Translations under genes and position numbers: made by a program | NCBI RefSeq assembly: GCF_030315915.2 | Contig: NZ_CP135990.1 | Span: forward strand, 3,162,001-3,226,000 | Origin: Providencia zhijiangensis | GTDB taxonomy: Bacteria; Pseudomonadota; Gammaproteobacteria; Enterobacterales; Enterobacteriaceae | Direction: 5' to 3' | DNA length: 64,000 nucleotides | Part shown: piece by piece, positions 10,443 through 20,696 of the stretch | How positions within the stretch are numbered: position 1 is the stretch's first letter | Layout: each line of letters opens with the position of its first letter | Notes under the pieces: generated by a model | Seen by the model: the letters and a program-made list of their open reading frames with translations, nothing else | Told to the model about the DNA's origin: nothing | Databases searched by the model: none

Positions 10443-10471
10443 GGAACTTTTCCGCATAATCCGTGGTCATA
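10443..10471 (+). promoter_or_regulatory. Candidate sigma-E promoter of degQ
   Basis: GGAACTT at 10443-10449 is an exact sigma-E -35 element. After a 16-nt spacer comes GTCATA at 10466-10471, close to the sigma-E -10 forms GTCTGA and GTCAAA. Transcription from here would give a leader of about 110 nt before degQ. E. coli degP, not degQ, is under sigma-E, so this would be a change of control. No other convincing element was seen between the zapG terminator and degQ. Confidence 0.5.
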
Positions 10472-10587
10472 GTCATCAGTAAAATATTATTTGATACCCC
10501 AAAATACCTCCGCTTATATGACCTTAGGGTACCGTTAATGGGTGCCATTCATATGAGTTGATATTTTCTATTGAGAGAATCTACGGA

Positions 10588-11985
10588 ATGATGAAAAGAA
10601 AAAATTTCTTTCTGACAGCAGTTGCAATGAGTTTAGGTTTAACCCTGTCCACGATCCCAGCAATCAGCAGCGCCGCATTACCGGCCACATTACCAGCAAC
10701 CGCACAAAGCCAAAACATGCCGAGCTTAGCACCAATGCTGGAAAAAGTGCTGCCTGCCGTCGTGAATATCCATGTTTCAGGCACTCGTGTACAAAATCAA
10801 CAAATTCCCGAAGAACTGAAATTCTTCTTTGGTCCAAATGCACCTTCACAACAACAAAGCGTGCGCCCATTTGAAGGTTTAGGTTCTGGTGTCATCATTG
10901 ATGCGACACAAGGTTATGTTTTAACCAACAATCACGTTATTGATGGTGCTGATAAAATCCAAATTCAGCTGAATGACGGTCGCGAAATTGACGTCAAACT
11001 GATTGGTAAAGATCCACAAACTGACATTGCTCTATTAAAAATCAGCAATGCGAAAGATATCAAAAACCTCACCGCGGTTTCTATTGCAGACTCCGACAAA
11101 CTACGTGTTGGTGATTTTGCCGTTGCCGTAGGTAACCCATTCGGTTTAGGACAAACTGCCACATCCGGGATTATTTCTGCGTTAGGTCGTAGCGGATTAA
11201 ATCTGGAAGGCTTAGAAAACTTTATCCAGACCGATGCCTCAATCAACCGTGGTAACTCCGGTGGTGCGCTGGTTAACTTAAACGGTGAGCTGATTGGGAT
11301 TAACACCGCAATTTTAGCGCCTGGTGGCGGAAATATTGGTATCGGCTTTGCTATCCCAAGCAATATGGCGAAAAGCCTGAGCGAGCAGCTGATTAAACAC
11401 GGTGAAGTTAAACGCGGAATTTTAGGTATTAAAGGCACAGAGATGAACTCTGATATCGCTAAAGCCTTCAATATCGATGCACAACGTGGTGCCTTCGTCA
11501 GTGAAGTCATTCCAAAATCATCAGCGGCAAAAGCGGGCATCAAATCGGGTGACGTTTTAGTGTCTGTAGATGGTAAACGTATTAATAGCTTCGCGGAATT
11601 AAGAGCCAAAATTGGTACCAGCCAGTTAGGTAAAGAAATCACCCTTGGCCTGATCCGTTCAGGCAAACCAATGGAAGTGAAAGTGGTGCTAGAAAGCGAT
11701 GAAGGTTCAGCGACCAACGCGGAAAAACTGAGTGAATCCTTATTAGGCGCCACCATTTCCAATGCGGTTGTTAGTAATACCAAAGGGGTACAAGTTGACA
11801 GCGTAGCACCTAAGTCTCCGGCTGCTGCGGTTGGTTTAGCGAAAGGCGACCTAATCTTTGGCGTGAATGACACTCGCGTAGAAAGTATCGACCAATTCCG
11901 CAAAATCATCGATAGCAAACCGCCAGTATTAGCGATGAAAGTGCTGCGTGGCGGTGAAACACTCTACTTATTAATGAAAAACTAA
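10588..11985 (+). CDS. degQ: Periplasmic serine endoprotease DegQ (HtrA family)
   Basis: DegQ degrades and refolds damaged proteins in the periplasm. Parts in order: a signal peptide ending near AISSAA, a trypsin-like protease domain with the catalytic triad in NNHVIDGA (His), TDIALLKI (Asp) and GNSGGALV (Ser), and two PDZ domains (from about 270 and 370). At 465 residues, with a short Q-linker, it fits DegQ better than DegP. I start it at the first of two adjacent ATG codons (10588), which has GAGAG at 10 nt. The neighbour degS confirms the locus. Confidence 0.93.
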   Translation: MMKRKNFFLTAVAMSLGLTLSTIPAISSAALPATLPATAQSQNMPSLAPMLEKVLPAVVNIHVSGTRVQNQQIPEELKFFFGPNAPSQQQSVRPFEGLGSGVIIDATQGYVLTNNHVIDGADKIQIQLNDGREIDVKLIGKDPQTDIALLKISNAKDIKNLTAVSIADSDKLRVGDFAVAVGNPFGLGQTATSGIISALGRSGLNLEGLENFIQTDASINRGNSGGALVNLNGELIGINTAILAPGGGNIGIGFAIPSNMAKSLSEQLIKHGEVKRGILGIKGTEMNSDIAKAFNIDAQRGAFVSEVIPKSSAAKAGIKSGDVLVSVDGKRINSFAELRAKIGTSQLGKEITLGLIRSGKPMEVKVVLESDEGSATNAEKLSESLLGATISNAVVSNTKGVQVDSVAPKSPAAAVGLAKGDLIFGVNDTRVESIDQFRKIIDSKPPVLAMKVLRGGETLYLLMKN

Positions 11986-12017
11986 TTCATTAAGTTACCG
12001 CACATAAATCAATAAAA

Positions 12018-12053
12018 CGGGTACAGTATCACTCTGCTGTACCCGTTTTTTTA
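12018..12053 (+). terminator. Terminator after degQ
   Basis: A 9-bp perfect stem (12018-12026 with 12037-12045) closes a 10-nt loop and runs into TTTTTTTA. It separates degQ from degS, so degS should have its own promoter. Confidence 0.9.
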
Positions 12054-12115
12054 TGTTATGCTCAAGCATCTCTCTGTCTGTCATTTCCATCATAGCGAAC
12101 TTGGTAACCTTTAAC

Positions 12116-13180
12116 ATGGTCAAAAAGCTGCTTGTGTCTGTCCTGCTTGGATTGGTCACTGCCTCAATCATTATTGTGGCTGTCCCCTCATTGCGCCCAC
12201 AGGGACTGGCTGATTTACTGTATGGGAAAACCAATAGCGAGCCTGTAAGCTATAACAAGGCCGTACGCCGTGCCGCGCCTGCGGTGGTGTATGTCTATAG
12301 CAGTTCTAAAGGGAGTTTTTCCCAATCGGGTCGGGAATTACAATCTCTTGGATCAGGGGTGATATTAAGCGCTAATGGCTACATAGTGACCAACAAACAT
12401 GTGGTGGATAACCCAGATCAAATCCTTGTTGCTTTACAAGATGGTGCCATTTTCGATGCGCTTTTAGTCGGCTCAGACCCTCTCACCGACCTAGCCGTCT
12501 TAAAGATAGACGCTGAAAATCTCCCCGTTATCCCCATTAATACCAAGCGCATCACCCATGTTGGAGATGTCGTTTTAGCCATTGGAAACCCTTATAACCT
12601 TGGACAAACAGTCACCCAAGGAATTATCAGCGCGACAGGTCGTGTCGGGTTAAGCTCCACACGCCGCCAAAATTTCCTACAAACCGATGCCTCGATTAAC
12701 TCCGGTAACTCCGGTGGTGCCCTCATCAACACTGAAGGGGAATTGGTTGGTATAAACACCCTTTCATTCAGTGCAGGGCAAGGCGTGAGTTCTGAAGGGC
12801 TGAGTTTTGCTATCCCTACGGCTCTAGCAACCAAAATCATGGAAAAATTGATCCGTGATGGTCGTGTTGTTCGAGGCTACATCGGCATTACGGCTCGTGA
12901 GTTACCGCAAATTCGCACAAATACAAATAATATCAATCAAATTCAAGGATTAAGGATTTTCCAAGTCTCAGCCAATGGACCCGCTGCAAAATCAGGCATT
13001 GAGCAAGGAGATATTATTTTATCCTTAGATGGAAAACCTGCCGTTTCTGCCGCAGAAACGATGGATTATGTTGCCGAAATTCGCCCTGGTACAAAAATCC
13101 CCGTTCAAATTTTACGTGATGGTAATGTGCAAAACATCGATATCGTGATTGAAGAACTTCCTGAAGGGCAAGCGAACTAA
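12116..13180 (+). CDS. degS: Regulated intramembrane site-1 protease DegS
   Basis: DegS senses misfolded outer membrane proteins and makes the first cut in RseA, releasing sigma-E. It has an N-terminal membrane anchor (LLVSVLLGLVTASIIIVAV), a protease domain with TNKHVVDN, TDLAVLK and GNSGGALIN, and a single PDZ domain. The ATG at 12116 gives 354 residues against 355 in E. coli; the frame is open 21 codons upstream, but that part does not look like DegS. Confidence 0.96.
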   Translation: MVKKLLVSVLLGLVTASIIIVAVPSLRPQGLADLLYGKTNSEPVSYNKAVRRAAPAVVYVYSSSKGSFSQSGRELQSLGSGVILSANGYIVTNKHVVDNPDQILVALQDGAIFDALLVGSDPLTDLAVLKIDAENLPVIPINTKRITHVGDVVLAIGNPYNLGQTVTQGIISATGRVGLSSTRRQNFLQTDASINSGNSGGALINTEGELVGINTLSFSAGQGVSSEGLSFAIPTALATKIMEKLIRDGRVVRGYIGITARELPQIRTNTNNINQIQGLRIFQVSANGPAAKSGIEQGDIILSLDGKPAVSAAETMDYVAEIRPGTKIPVQILRDGNVQNIDIVIEELPEGQAN

Positions 13181-13228
13181 ATCCTCAATTCCGCCCAGTC
13201 AAATCTTCCACTCAAAATAAGCCCGAAA

Positions 13229-13261
13229 AAAAAGGTTGTTCCGATGAAGAACAACCTTTTT
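13229..13261. terminator. Bidirectional terminator between degS and murA
   Basis: A 13-bp perfect stem (13229-13241 with 13249-13261) with a 7-nt loop has A residues before it and T residues after it on both strands. It fits the convergent genes degS and murA. Confidence 0.92.
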
Positions 13262-13308
13262 GTTTTTTTGAAATCTCGCTTTTGCGATGATATCAACGCA
13301 ATCTGGAA

Positions 13309-14619
<1,311 letters not shown>

Positions 14620-14625
14620 TCAAAC

Positions 14626-14880
14626 TTATAGGCCGCTCAGCTTACGATCACGCTCCCACTGCGCTGGGGTATAAGCTTTAATTGAAAGCGCATGAATTCG
14701 GTTGTCCGCAATATATTCCATTAGCGGCGCATAGACTGCTTGCTGCTGTTTAACACGGCTCATGCCGTCAAAAAGGCTGCCAACAGCGATAACTTGAAAA
14801 TGACTGCCATCGCCATTCACTATCACTTCATCCAGTGACAGCTTTTCCATTAAGACTTGTTTAATTTCGTTGGTATCCAT
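14626..14880 (-). CDS. ibaG: BolA-family acid stress protein IbaG
   Basis: IbaG is a small BolA-type protein that binds monothiol glutaredoxin and an iron-sulfur cluster and affects acid tolerance. The 84-residue product shows the BolA fold with [14 protein letters not shown] and [14 protein letters not shown]; the histidine of the latter is a likely cluster ligand. It stands between mlaB and murA on the same strand, its usual place. Confidence 0.94.
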   Translation of the reverse strand: MDTNEIKQVLMEKLSLDEVIVNGDGSHFQVIAVGSLFDGMSRVKQQQAVYAPLMEYIADNRIHALSIKAYTPAQWERDRKLSGL

Positions 14881-14965
14881 AATGACTCAATTTTGTAATT
14901 AATTATGATAATAAATATAGCCATCTATCCTAAAGGATTCAGCTTAACACTTAAACTAAAGAAAA

Positions 14966-14996
14966 CGCTTCTGGCGTATAAAAACACTCAGAAGCG
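14966..14996 (-). terminator. Hairpin terminator after mlaB
   Basis: An 8-bp stem (14966-14973 with 14989-14996) and a 15-nt AT-rich loop are followed on the minus strand by TTTTC, and on the plus strand by TATTTTTT. It could trim mla operon transcription before ibaG-murA. Confidence 0.6.
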
Positions 14997-15017
14997 CTAT
15001 TTTTTACATAACTTGAC

Positions 15018-15308
15018 TTAATCCATCAGCAGGGGCTTTACCCCGTACAATTCCATCAAGGTATTGAGATTATCGCTCACACCAACAAGGCCAAAATGAC
15101 GTTGCTGGGATTGATACTCCCCTTTCAGACGCACTAGCATGGCGAGTCCGGTAGAATCCACATGGGTTAAATCAGAAACATCAATTTGCTCAACTTGGGT
15201 CAACAAGGCTTGGCGCTTATCCCAAAATTCAACCAGAGAATCGCGATTTAAAATACCGGAAAACGCCAATGTTTTGTTATTTTTCGTCCAAGATAACAAA
15301 CTACTCAT
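15018..15308 (-). CDS. mlaB: Phospholipid transport STAS-domain protein MlaB
   Basis: MlaB is the cytoplasmic regulatory subunit of the MlaFEDB complex, binding the ATPase MlaF and supporting its assembly. The 96-residue STAS domain contains the segment THVDSTGLAMLV, whose threonine/serine region contacts MlaF. Last gene of mlaFEDCB, starting 1 bp from the mlaC stop. Confidence 0.93.
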   Translation of the reverse strand: MSSLLSWTKNNKTLAFSGILNRDSLVEFWDKRQALLTQVEQIDVSDLTHVDSTGLAMLVRLKGEYQSQQRHFGLVGVSDNLNTLMELYGVKPLLMD

Positions 15309-15309
15309 C

Positions 15310-15939
15310 TTACTTGCTCTCTTCTAACGTAATCGGCACCTGAGCACTACGTTGTAATTGAGCTGTCAATCCATCAATACCTTGCTTACGCAGAATATCA
15401 CCCCACTCATTTTGCTTGGTGGTGATCATGCTAACGCCTTCAGCAATCATGTCATACGCCTGCCAGTAACCTGTTTTACTGTTTTTACGCCATTGGAAAT
15501 CCAAACGTACTGGAGGGCGGCCATTAGTGTCATTGATGGTCACTCGGATAGCGACAATATTCTTGTCACCAATCGGCTGTTCAGGAGCGATGGTGTACGT
15601 TTGACCGTGATACATCGCCAGCGCTTGGCCATAAACTTGCTCAAGATAAGACTCAAATGCTTTAAAATAGGCATCGCGCTGCGCTGGAGTGGCATCTTTA
15701 TAGTAAGTGCCTAATACCAACGCACCCGCATACTTAATTTGCACATATGGCAGTAACTCTTCACGCACGATAGTACGTAAGTAATCTGGGTTTTGTTTGA
15801 TTTGAGGTTGTTCCGCTTTTAAGCGATCGAAGGTTTTCGCTGCGGCTTCTTCCATAAGCTTATACGGGTTAGTTTGGTCAATCGCCATCGCAAATGGCGC
15901 AACCACTAACATAGCTATCATTATTAAACGTTTAAACAT
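15310..15939 (-). CDS. mlaC: Periplasmic phospholipid-binding protein MlaC
   Basis: MlaC ferries phospholipid across the periplasm between the outer-membrane MlaA complex and inner-membrane MlaFEDB. It has a signal peptide ([10 protein letters not shown], cleaved near AMA-ID) and the Tol_Tol_Ttg2 domain with [15 protein letters not shown] and the C-terminal DYLRTIV and [13 protein letters not shown] segments. 209 residues, near the E. coli length. Penultimate gene of the operon. Confidence 0.96.
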   Translation of the reverse strand: MFKRLIMIAMLVVAPFAMAIDQTNPYKLMEEAAAKTFDRLKAEQPQIKQNPDYLRTIVREELLPYVQIKYAGALVLGTYYKDATPAQRDAYFKAFESYLEQVYGQALAMYHGQTYTIAPEQPIGDKNIVAIRVTINDTNGRPPVRLDFQWRKNSKTGYWQAYDMIAEGVSMITTKQNEWGDILRKQGIDGLTAQLQRSAQVPITLEESK

Positions 15940-15974
15940 AATTCATTCCTTTTAAGTTCACAGGGAATTACAAC

Positions 15975-16532
15975 TTAGTGAGCAACAGGCTCTGACGGTG
16001 CTGCCACATGAGTCTCTGGCGCAGATGCCGGTGCTGCAGGTGCGGCTGCTTCAGTACCTTGGCTATCACCACTCTTATACAAGAATTGACCGATTAAATC
16101 TTCCAGCACCATAGCCGGTTTGGTGTCTTCTAAACGACCGCCATCTTTTAACATCGCAATCCCCATATCTTCGTCATAAGGACCGATATTCATGGCGATA
16201 TACTGTTCACCAAGCAGACCTGAAGTCCGAATTGATAGCGAGCTGGAATCAGGAATATTGTCATATTCACTGAGTAAATCGATTTGAACGTCAGGAATAT
16301 AGTTCTTTTTATCTAAAGAAATATTCGCAACCCGTCCCACGACAACGCCACCGACTTTGATTGGAGAGCCAACTTTTAAGCCACCCACGTTTTCAAAAGA
16401 GGCGGAAACTCGGTAAGTTGACTGACTACCAATCGATTGTAAATCCGCTACTTTTAAGCAGAGGAACACAATTGCGGCGATCGCCAGCAACATAAAACAA
16501 CCCACCCATATTTCACTTTTTTTACTTTGCAT
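15975..16532 (-). CDS. mlaD: Mammalian cell entry (MCE) domain protein MlaD
   Basis: MlaD forms a hexameric MCE ring on MlaE that passes phospholipids to and from MlaC. It has one N-terminal membrane helix (WVGCFMLLAIAAIVFLCLKV), one MCE domain (about 38-120, with FENVGGLKVGSPIKVGGVVVGRV), and an alanine/proline-rich tail that is probably disordered. 185 residues, as in E. coli. Confidence 0.96.
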   Translation of the reverse strand: MQSKKSEIWVGCFMLLAIAAIVFLCLKVADLQSIGSQSTYRVSASFENVGGLKVGSPIKVGGVVVGRVANISLDKKNYIPDVQIDLLSEYDNIPDSSSLSIRTSGLLGEQYIAMNIGPYDEDMGIAMLKDGGRLEDTKPAMVLEDLIGQFLYKSGDSQGTEAAAPAAPASAPETHVAAPSEPVAH

Positions 16533-16535
16533 GAC

Positions 16536-17318
16536 TTAGTTCCCAAACATCAGTGCTGTCAGTACGAAATCTAACCCTAGAACCGATAATGATGCATGCA
16601 CAACAGTTTTCGTCGTTGCACGGCTAATTCCTTCCGAGGTTGGAATCGCATCATAACCATTAAATAGTGCAATCCACGTTACCGTGATTGCAAAGACTAA
16701 ACTCTTGATAAAACAGTTCACTAAATCGAGTCGCCACTCGACAGAGGACTGCATGGATGACCAGAAGAAACCGGGGTCAATCCCTTTCCAATCCACACCG
16801 ACAATGGCACCACCAATAATACCGACGGCGACAAAAATCAGTGATAACAGCGGCATGCTAATGAATCCCGCCCAAAATCTTGGGGCGACAACACGGCGCA
16901 GAGGATCCACCGCCATCATCTCTAAACTCGAAATCTGCTCAGTGGCTTTCATCAAACCAATTTCTGCAGTTAATGCCGAGCCTGCTCGTCCCGCAAACAA
17001 CAACGCAGTGACCACTGGCCCCAGTTCACGCAATAGAGAAAGCGCGACCATCATGCCAAGGCTAGCTTCTGCACTGAACGTCGTCAGTACCAAATAACCT
17101 TGCAAACCGAGCACCATGCCGATAAATAGACCAGACACCGCCACGATAAGTAGAGACTGAACCCCTACCGAATAAAGCTGTTTAACTAACAGTGGCCACT
17201 GTTTGCCAAACTCAGGTTTGCCAAATAGTGCACCAAATAATAAGTAGCCTGCTCGACCAAAAGCCGCAAATGTTTCAATCCATCGACGTCCGAAGGCAGC
17301 AATCGCCTTAATTATCAT
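16536..17318 (-). CDS. mlaE: Phospholipid ABC transporter permease MlaE
   Basis: MlaE is the transmembrane permease of the MlaFEDB transporter. The protein is strongly hydrophobic, with the conserved [25 protein letters not shown] segment (here split by function: coupling helix and core) near its middle. I start it at 17318, which gives the 260 residues of the E. coli protein; an in-frame ATG two codons earlier (17324) is closer to the AGGG site and is also possible. It follows mlaF almost without gap. Confidence 0.95.
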   Translation of the reverse strand: MIIKAIAAFGRRWIETFAAFGRAGYLLFGALFGKPEFGKQWPLLVKQLYSVGVQSLLIVAVSGLFIGMVLGLQGYLVLTTFSAEASLGMMVALSLLRELGPVVTALLFAGRAGSALTAEIGLMKATEQISSLEMMAVDPLRRVVAPRFWAGFISMPLLSLIFVAVGIIGGAIVGVDWKGIDPGFFWSSMQSSVEWRLDLVNCFIKSLVFAITVTWIALFNGYDAIPTSEGISRATTKTVVHASLSVLGLDFVLTALMFGN

Positions 17319-17324
17319 GTTCAT

Positions 17325-18128
17325 TTACCCTAATAAATCAGCCGAATAGTCATTAGCCGGAAAGCGGAATGGCACAGGACCATCGGCAATACCATCCATA
17401 AACTGTCTGACGCGCGGATCTTGGTTTTCGCGTAACTCTTCCCCAGTTCCTTTCGCGATAACATGTTGCTGCGCCACAATATACGCTTTATCGGCAATAC
17501 TTAGCACTTCTGGAACGTCATGGGAAACCACTACGCAGGTCACCCCTAACGCTTGGTTGAGTTCATCAATCAGTTTGACCAAAACTCCCATCGTGATTGG
17601 GTCTTGCCCCACGAAAGGCTCATCAAACATAATCAGGTCAGGGTCCAGAGCGATAGCTCTTGCTAACGCCGCACGGCGTGCCATTCCCCCTGAAAGTTCT
17701 GATGGCATTAATTTTGCGGCTCCGCGTAACCCCACCGCCTCTAATTTCATCATCACCGTCGTATGAATCAATGATTCTGGTAAATTTGTGTGTTCACGCA
17801 AAGGGAAAGCCACGTTATTAAAAACGTCCATATCGGTAAACAAGGCACCGGATTGGAATAACATGCTCATTTTTTTACGCGATTGGTATAACTTAGAACG
17901 AGACAGCGCAGGAATATTATCGCCATCAAACCAGATTTCCCCTTCTTCTGGGCGCAGTTGTCCGCCAATCAGTCTGAGTAATGTAGTTTTACCAATCCCT
18001 GAAGGCCCCATAATCGCAGTAATTTTACCACGAGGCACAGTTAGGTTAATATTTTCAAATATTTTCCTATTTCCCCGTGTAAATGACATGTTTTTGACTT
18101 CGATTAAGTTCTCTGTCTGTGCTTGCAT
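17325..18128 (-). CDS. mlaF: Phospholipid ABC transporter ATPase MlaF
   Basis: MlaF supplies ATP hydrolysis for phospholipid transport. Walker A is GPSGIGKTT, the signature is LSGGMARRAALARA (with M in place of the usual Q/E), and Walker B is LIMFDEPFVGQDP followed by the SHD switch. 267 residues. First gene of mlaFEDCB; its promoter must lie in 18129-18400. The E. coli neighbour yrbG is absent. Confidence 0.96.
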   Translation of the reverse strand: MQAQTENLIEVKNMSFTRGNRKIFENINLTVPRGKITAIMGPSGIGKTTLLRLIGGQLRPEEGEIWFDGDNIPALSRSKLYQSRKKMSMLFQSGALFTDMDVFNNVAFPLREHTNLPESLIHTTVMMKLEAVGLRGAAKLMPSELSGGMARRAALARAIALDPDLIMFDEPFVGQDPITMGVLVKLIDELNQALGVTCVVVSHDVPEVLSIADKAYIVAQQHVIAKGTGEELRENQDPRVRQFMDGIADGPVPFRFPANDYSADLLG

Positions 18129-18412
18129 CGTTTAATAGCTCGTTATAGGTCAAACTATGATTCTACCTAAATAAATTCAGGGTTTTACAGAAACATAAAC
18201 CAAATAGTATTAACTAATATTTTACCTAATTAATAGAAGATAGCTCTTAGAAATTTATATATCCAACCATAAGGTTAAGAGAATTAAAAAAATTTTTTTT
18301 GGGCATCGGTGCGGTTAAACCCTAAAAGGCGCTTTTGAGCTCAAATCGCTAATAGAGACTCATAACTATCACATTCATAATAACCATGACATTCATAAAA
18401 GCTTAGAGACAA
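18129..18412. other. Divergent intergenic region between mlaF and kdsD
   Basis: No gene is evident; in E. coli the antiporter gene yrbG stands here. The region is AT-rich, with an A/T-only tract near 18284-18300, a 12-bp palindrome TTTGAGCTCAAA near 18334-18345, and the 10-mer ACATTCATAA twice (near 18371 and 18389). It should carry the mlaF promoter, which I could not define. Confidence 0.4.
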
Positions 18413-18446
18413 AATACTTACTGATACTAAGTATTCGTTATACAAT
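18413..18446 (+). promoter_or_regulatory. Inverted repeat and possible promoter of kdsD
   Basis: A perfect 8-bp inverted repeat AATACTTA / TAAGTATT (18413-18420 and 18428-18435) with a 7-nt spacer precedes TACAAT at 18441-18446, a possible -10. A -35 at 18418-18423 (TTACTG) would be weak and would sit inside the repeat. This could be an operator over a weak promoter, but no regulator is indicated. Confidence 0.3.
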
Positions 18447-18516
18447 CCGATTTCTCTTTTTTGATCTAACCGAAACTTTGAACCAACCGACACTTTTGAT
18501 TCACCCGAAAACATCC

Positions 18517-19497
18517 ATGGAATTAGACATGTCAAATATCGATTTTCAGAAAGTAGGTAAAGAAGTTCTCCATATCGAACGCGAAGGTCTGAAAAACCTA
18601 GAACAATATATTAATCATGACTTTGACCTTGCTTGTCAGCAAATCTTTGCTTGTCAGGGAAAAGTGGTCGTTATGGGAATGGGGAAATCAGGGCATATTG
18701 GACGGAAAATCGCGGCGACGCTTGCCAGCACAGGAACGCCTTCATTTTTCGTGCATCCCGGAGAAGCCAGCCATGGCGATTTAGGGATGATCTCCAATAA
18801 AGACGTTGTATTAGCGATTTCGAACTCGGGTGAATCGGGGGAAATTTTAGCCCTACTGCCCGTATTAAAGCGTATCAAAGTCCCACTGATCTGCATGACC
18901 AATAATCCAGACAGCAATATGGGCAAATATGCAGATATACACTTATGCATAAAAGTACCGCAAGAAGCCTGCCCGCTTGGTTTGGCTCCAACAACAAGTA
19001 CCACAGCAACATTAGTGATGGGTGATGCGTTAGCCATTGCATTGTTAACCGCCCGCGGCTTCACAGCAGATGATTTTGCGCTGTCTCATCCCGGGGGCGC
19101 ACTTGGGCGCAAACTTTTACTCTTAGTTCGTGATTTAATGAGTACCGGTGACGATGTCCCTCATATTCCGAAAAGTGCCACGTTACGGGAAGCCCTTGTG
19201 GAAATAACCCGTAAAAAACTGGGTATGACCGTCATTTGTGATGACGACATGAATATTCAAGGGATTTTCACGGATGGAGATTTACGCCGCATTTTTGATA
19301 TGGGTATCGACCTCAACAATGCCAAAATTGCCGATTTAATGACGCCGGGCGGTATTCGAGTCGCACCGGGCATGCTAGCGGTTGAAGCGCTGAACCTGAT
19401 GCAATCTCGCCATGTCACGTCGTTATTAGTGGCAGATGGCGACCAATTAGTGGGTGTTCTCCATATGCACGACCTACTGCAAGCGGGTGTGGTATAA
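18517..19497 (+). CDS. kdsD: D-arabinose 5-phosphate isomerase KdsD
   Basis: KdsD converts ribulose 5-phosphate into arabinose 5-phosphate, the first step towards KDO for lipopolysaccharide. It has a SIS domain (about 40-180, with GMGKSGHIGRKIAATLASTG and SNSGESGE) and a C-terminal pair of CBS domains. I use the ATG at 18517 (326 residues; E. coli has 328). A second ATG at 18529 has GGAA 6 nt before it and may be the true start. First gene of kdsD-kdsC-lptC-lptA-lptB. Confidence 0.94.
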   Translation: MELDMSNIDFQKVGKEVLHIEREGLKNLEQYINHDFDLACQQIFACQGKVVVMGMGKSGHIGRKIAATLASTGTPSFFVHPGEASHGDLGMISNKDVVLAISNSGESGEILALLPVLKRIKVPLICMTNNPDSNMGKYADIHLCIKVPQEACPLGLAPTTSTTATLVMGDALAIALLTARGFTADDFALSHPGGALGRKLLLLVRDLMSTGDDVPHIPKSATLREALVEITRKKLGMTVICDDDMNIQGIFTDGDLRRIFDMGIDLNNAKIADLMTPGGIRVAPGMLAVEALNLMQSRHVTSLLVADGDQLVGVLHMHDLLQAGVV

Positions 19498-19525
19498 GTC
19501 GAAAAGTATACATAAAGGAAATAGA

Positions 19526-20086
19526 ATGAACCCTAATTATCAGAATACTTGCTATGGGTCTGTAGCGAATTCTGTGATAGAAAAAGCGACCAAAATTAAA
19601 CTGCTTATCTGTGATGTCGATGGCGTGATGTCCGACGGTTTAATTTACATGGGGAATAACGGCGAAGAATTAAAAGCCTTTAATGTCCGCGATGGGTATG
19701 GCATTCGCTGCCTATTAACCTCAGGAATTGAAGTCGCTATTATCACCGGGCGCAAAGCTAAATTGCTGGAAGACAGAGCCCAAACGTTAGGTATTACATA
19801 TCTTTACCAAGGACAAAGCGATAAGCTTTTGGCGTATCGCGAACTGTTAGATAAACTACAACTAACAGAAGAGCAAACGGCTTACATTGGTGATGACCTC
19901 ATTGACTGGCCTGTGATGGCAAAAGTTGGGTTATCTGTTGCGGTGGCTGATGCACACCCATTGTTATTACCTAAAGCAGACTATGTAACGCATATTGGTG
20001 GCGGAAAAGGTGCAGTACGTGAACTCTGCGACCTTATTCTGTTATCCCAAAATAAACTGGAAGAAGCTAAAGGCTTGTCGATTTAA
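19526..20086 (+). CDS. kdsC: KDO 8-phosphate phosphatase KdsC
   Basis: KdsC removes phosphate from KDO 8-phosphate. It is a small capless HAD hydrolase that works as a tetramer. The nucleophile motif is LLICDVDGVMSDG, and the later motifs ITGRKA and YIGDDLIDWPVM are in place. The ATG at 19526 follows AAGGAAA closely, giving 186 residues; upstream codons in the same frame overlap kdsD and are not needed. Confidence 0.95.
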   Translation: MNPNYQNTCYGSVANSVIEKATKIKLLICDVDGVMSDGLIYMGNNGEELKAFNVRDGYGIRCLLTSGIEVAIITGRKAKLLEDRAQTLGITYLYQGQSDKLLAYRELLDKLQLTEEQTAYIGDDLIDWPVMAKVGLSVAVADAHPLLLPKADYVTHIGGGKGAVRELCDLILLSQNKLEEAKGLSI

Positions 20087-20102
20087 AGAACAGATATCAT
20101 TC

Positions 20103-20696
20103 ATGAGCAACGCAAAAAAGTGGTTAATCATTGTTTTATCCCTCATTGTACTGGGGCTAATTGGTTGGAACTTTTCGGTTTACGACGACTCCAAACCATT
20201 AACAACAGAAATCAATGACGGGAAACCTAATTATCAAACTGATGATTCGGTAACTTTCGTCTATAATCCTGCGGGCGATTTAGCCTATAAACTCGCCGCG
20301 AGCAAAGTTGATAATTATACCGATGGAAAAATCACATGGTTTACCAATCCGGTATTAACCACTTATAACGATGCGGGTACGCCAACTTGGACGGTGAAAT
20401 CCATTAAAGCAAGATTAACCAAAGAACGCGTGCTCTATCTGTATAGCGATGTTCAAGTTGACAGTTTGACCCCAGAGCCTCAAATCCAGCGTATTACCAC
20501 AGATAATGCGGTGGTCAATCTAGTCACACAAGATGTTTCATCTGACGATAAAGTTACCATTATCGGACACGGGCTAAATTCAACGGGCTTAAAAATGAAG
20601 GGGAACCTTCGTACAAGAACCGCTGAATTAATTGAAGATGTTAAAACTCACTATGAGTTACAACCAAAAGAGCAACACAATGAATCAAGTAACTAA
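20103..20696 (+). CDS. lptC: Lipopolysaccharide export protein LptC
   Basis: LptC is a bitopic inner-membrane protein that receives LPS from LptB2FG and hands it to LptA. A single membrane helix (KWLIIVLSLIVLGLIGWNF) precedes a periplasmic beta-jellyroll domain. The ATG at 20103 gives 197 residues against 191 in E. coli. The ribosome site is weak. The 3' end overlaps lptA by 17 bp, suggesting translational coupling. Confidence 0.94.
   Translation: MSNAKKWLIIVLSLIVLGLIGWNFSVYDDSKPLTTEINDGKPNYQTDDSVTFVYNPAGDLAYKLAASKVDNYTDGKITWFTNPVLTTYNDAGTPTWTVKSIKARLTKERVLYLYSDVQVDSLTPEPQIQRITTDNAVVNLVTQDVSSDDKVTIIGHGLNSTGLKMKGNLRTRTAELIEDVKTHYELQPKEQHNESSN

Noticed and set aside
10965-11918. A 317-codon open frame on the minus strand inside degQ
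   Set aside because: It lies fully within degQ, opposite a clearly conserved protease; such long antisense frames are a codon-use shadow, and it has no domain or ribosome site.
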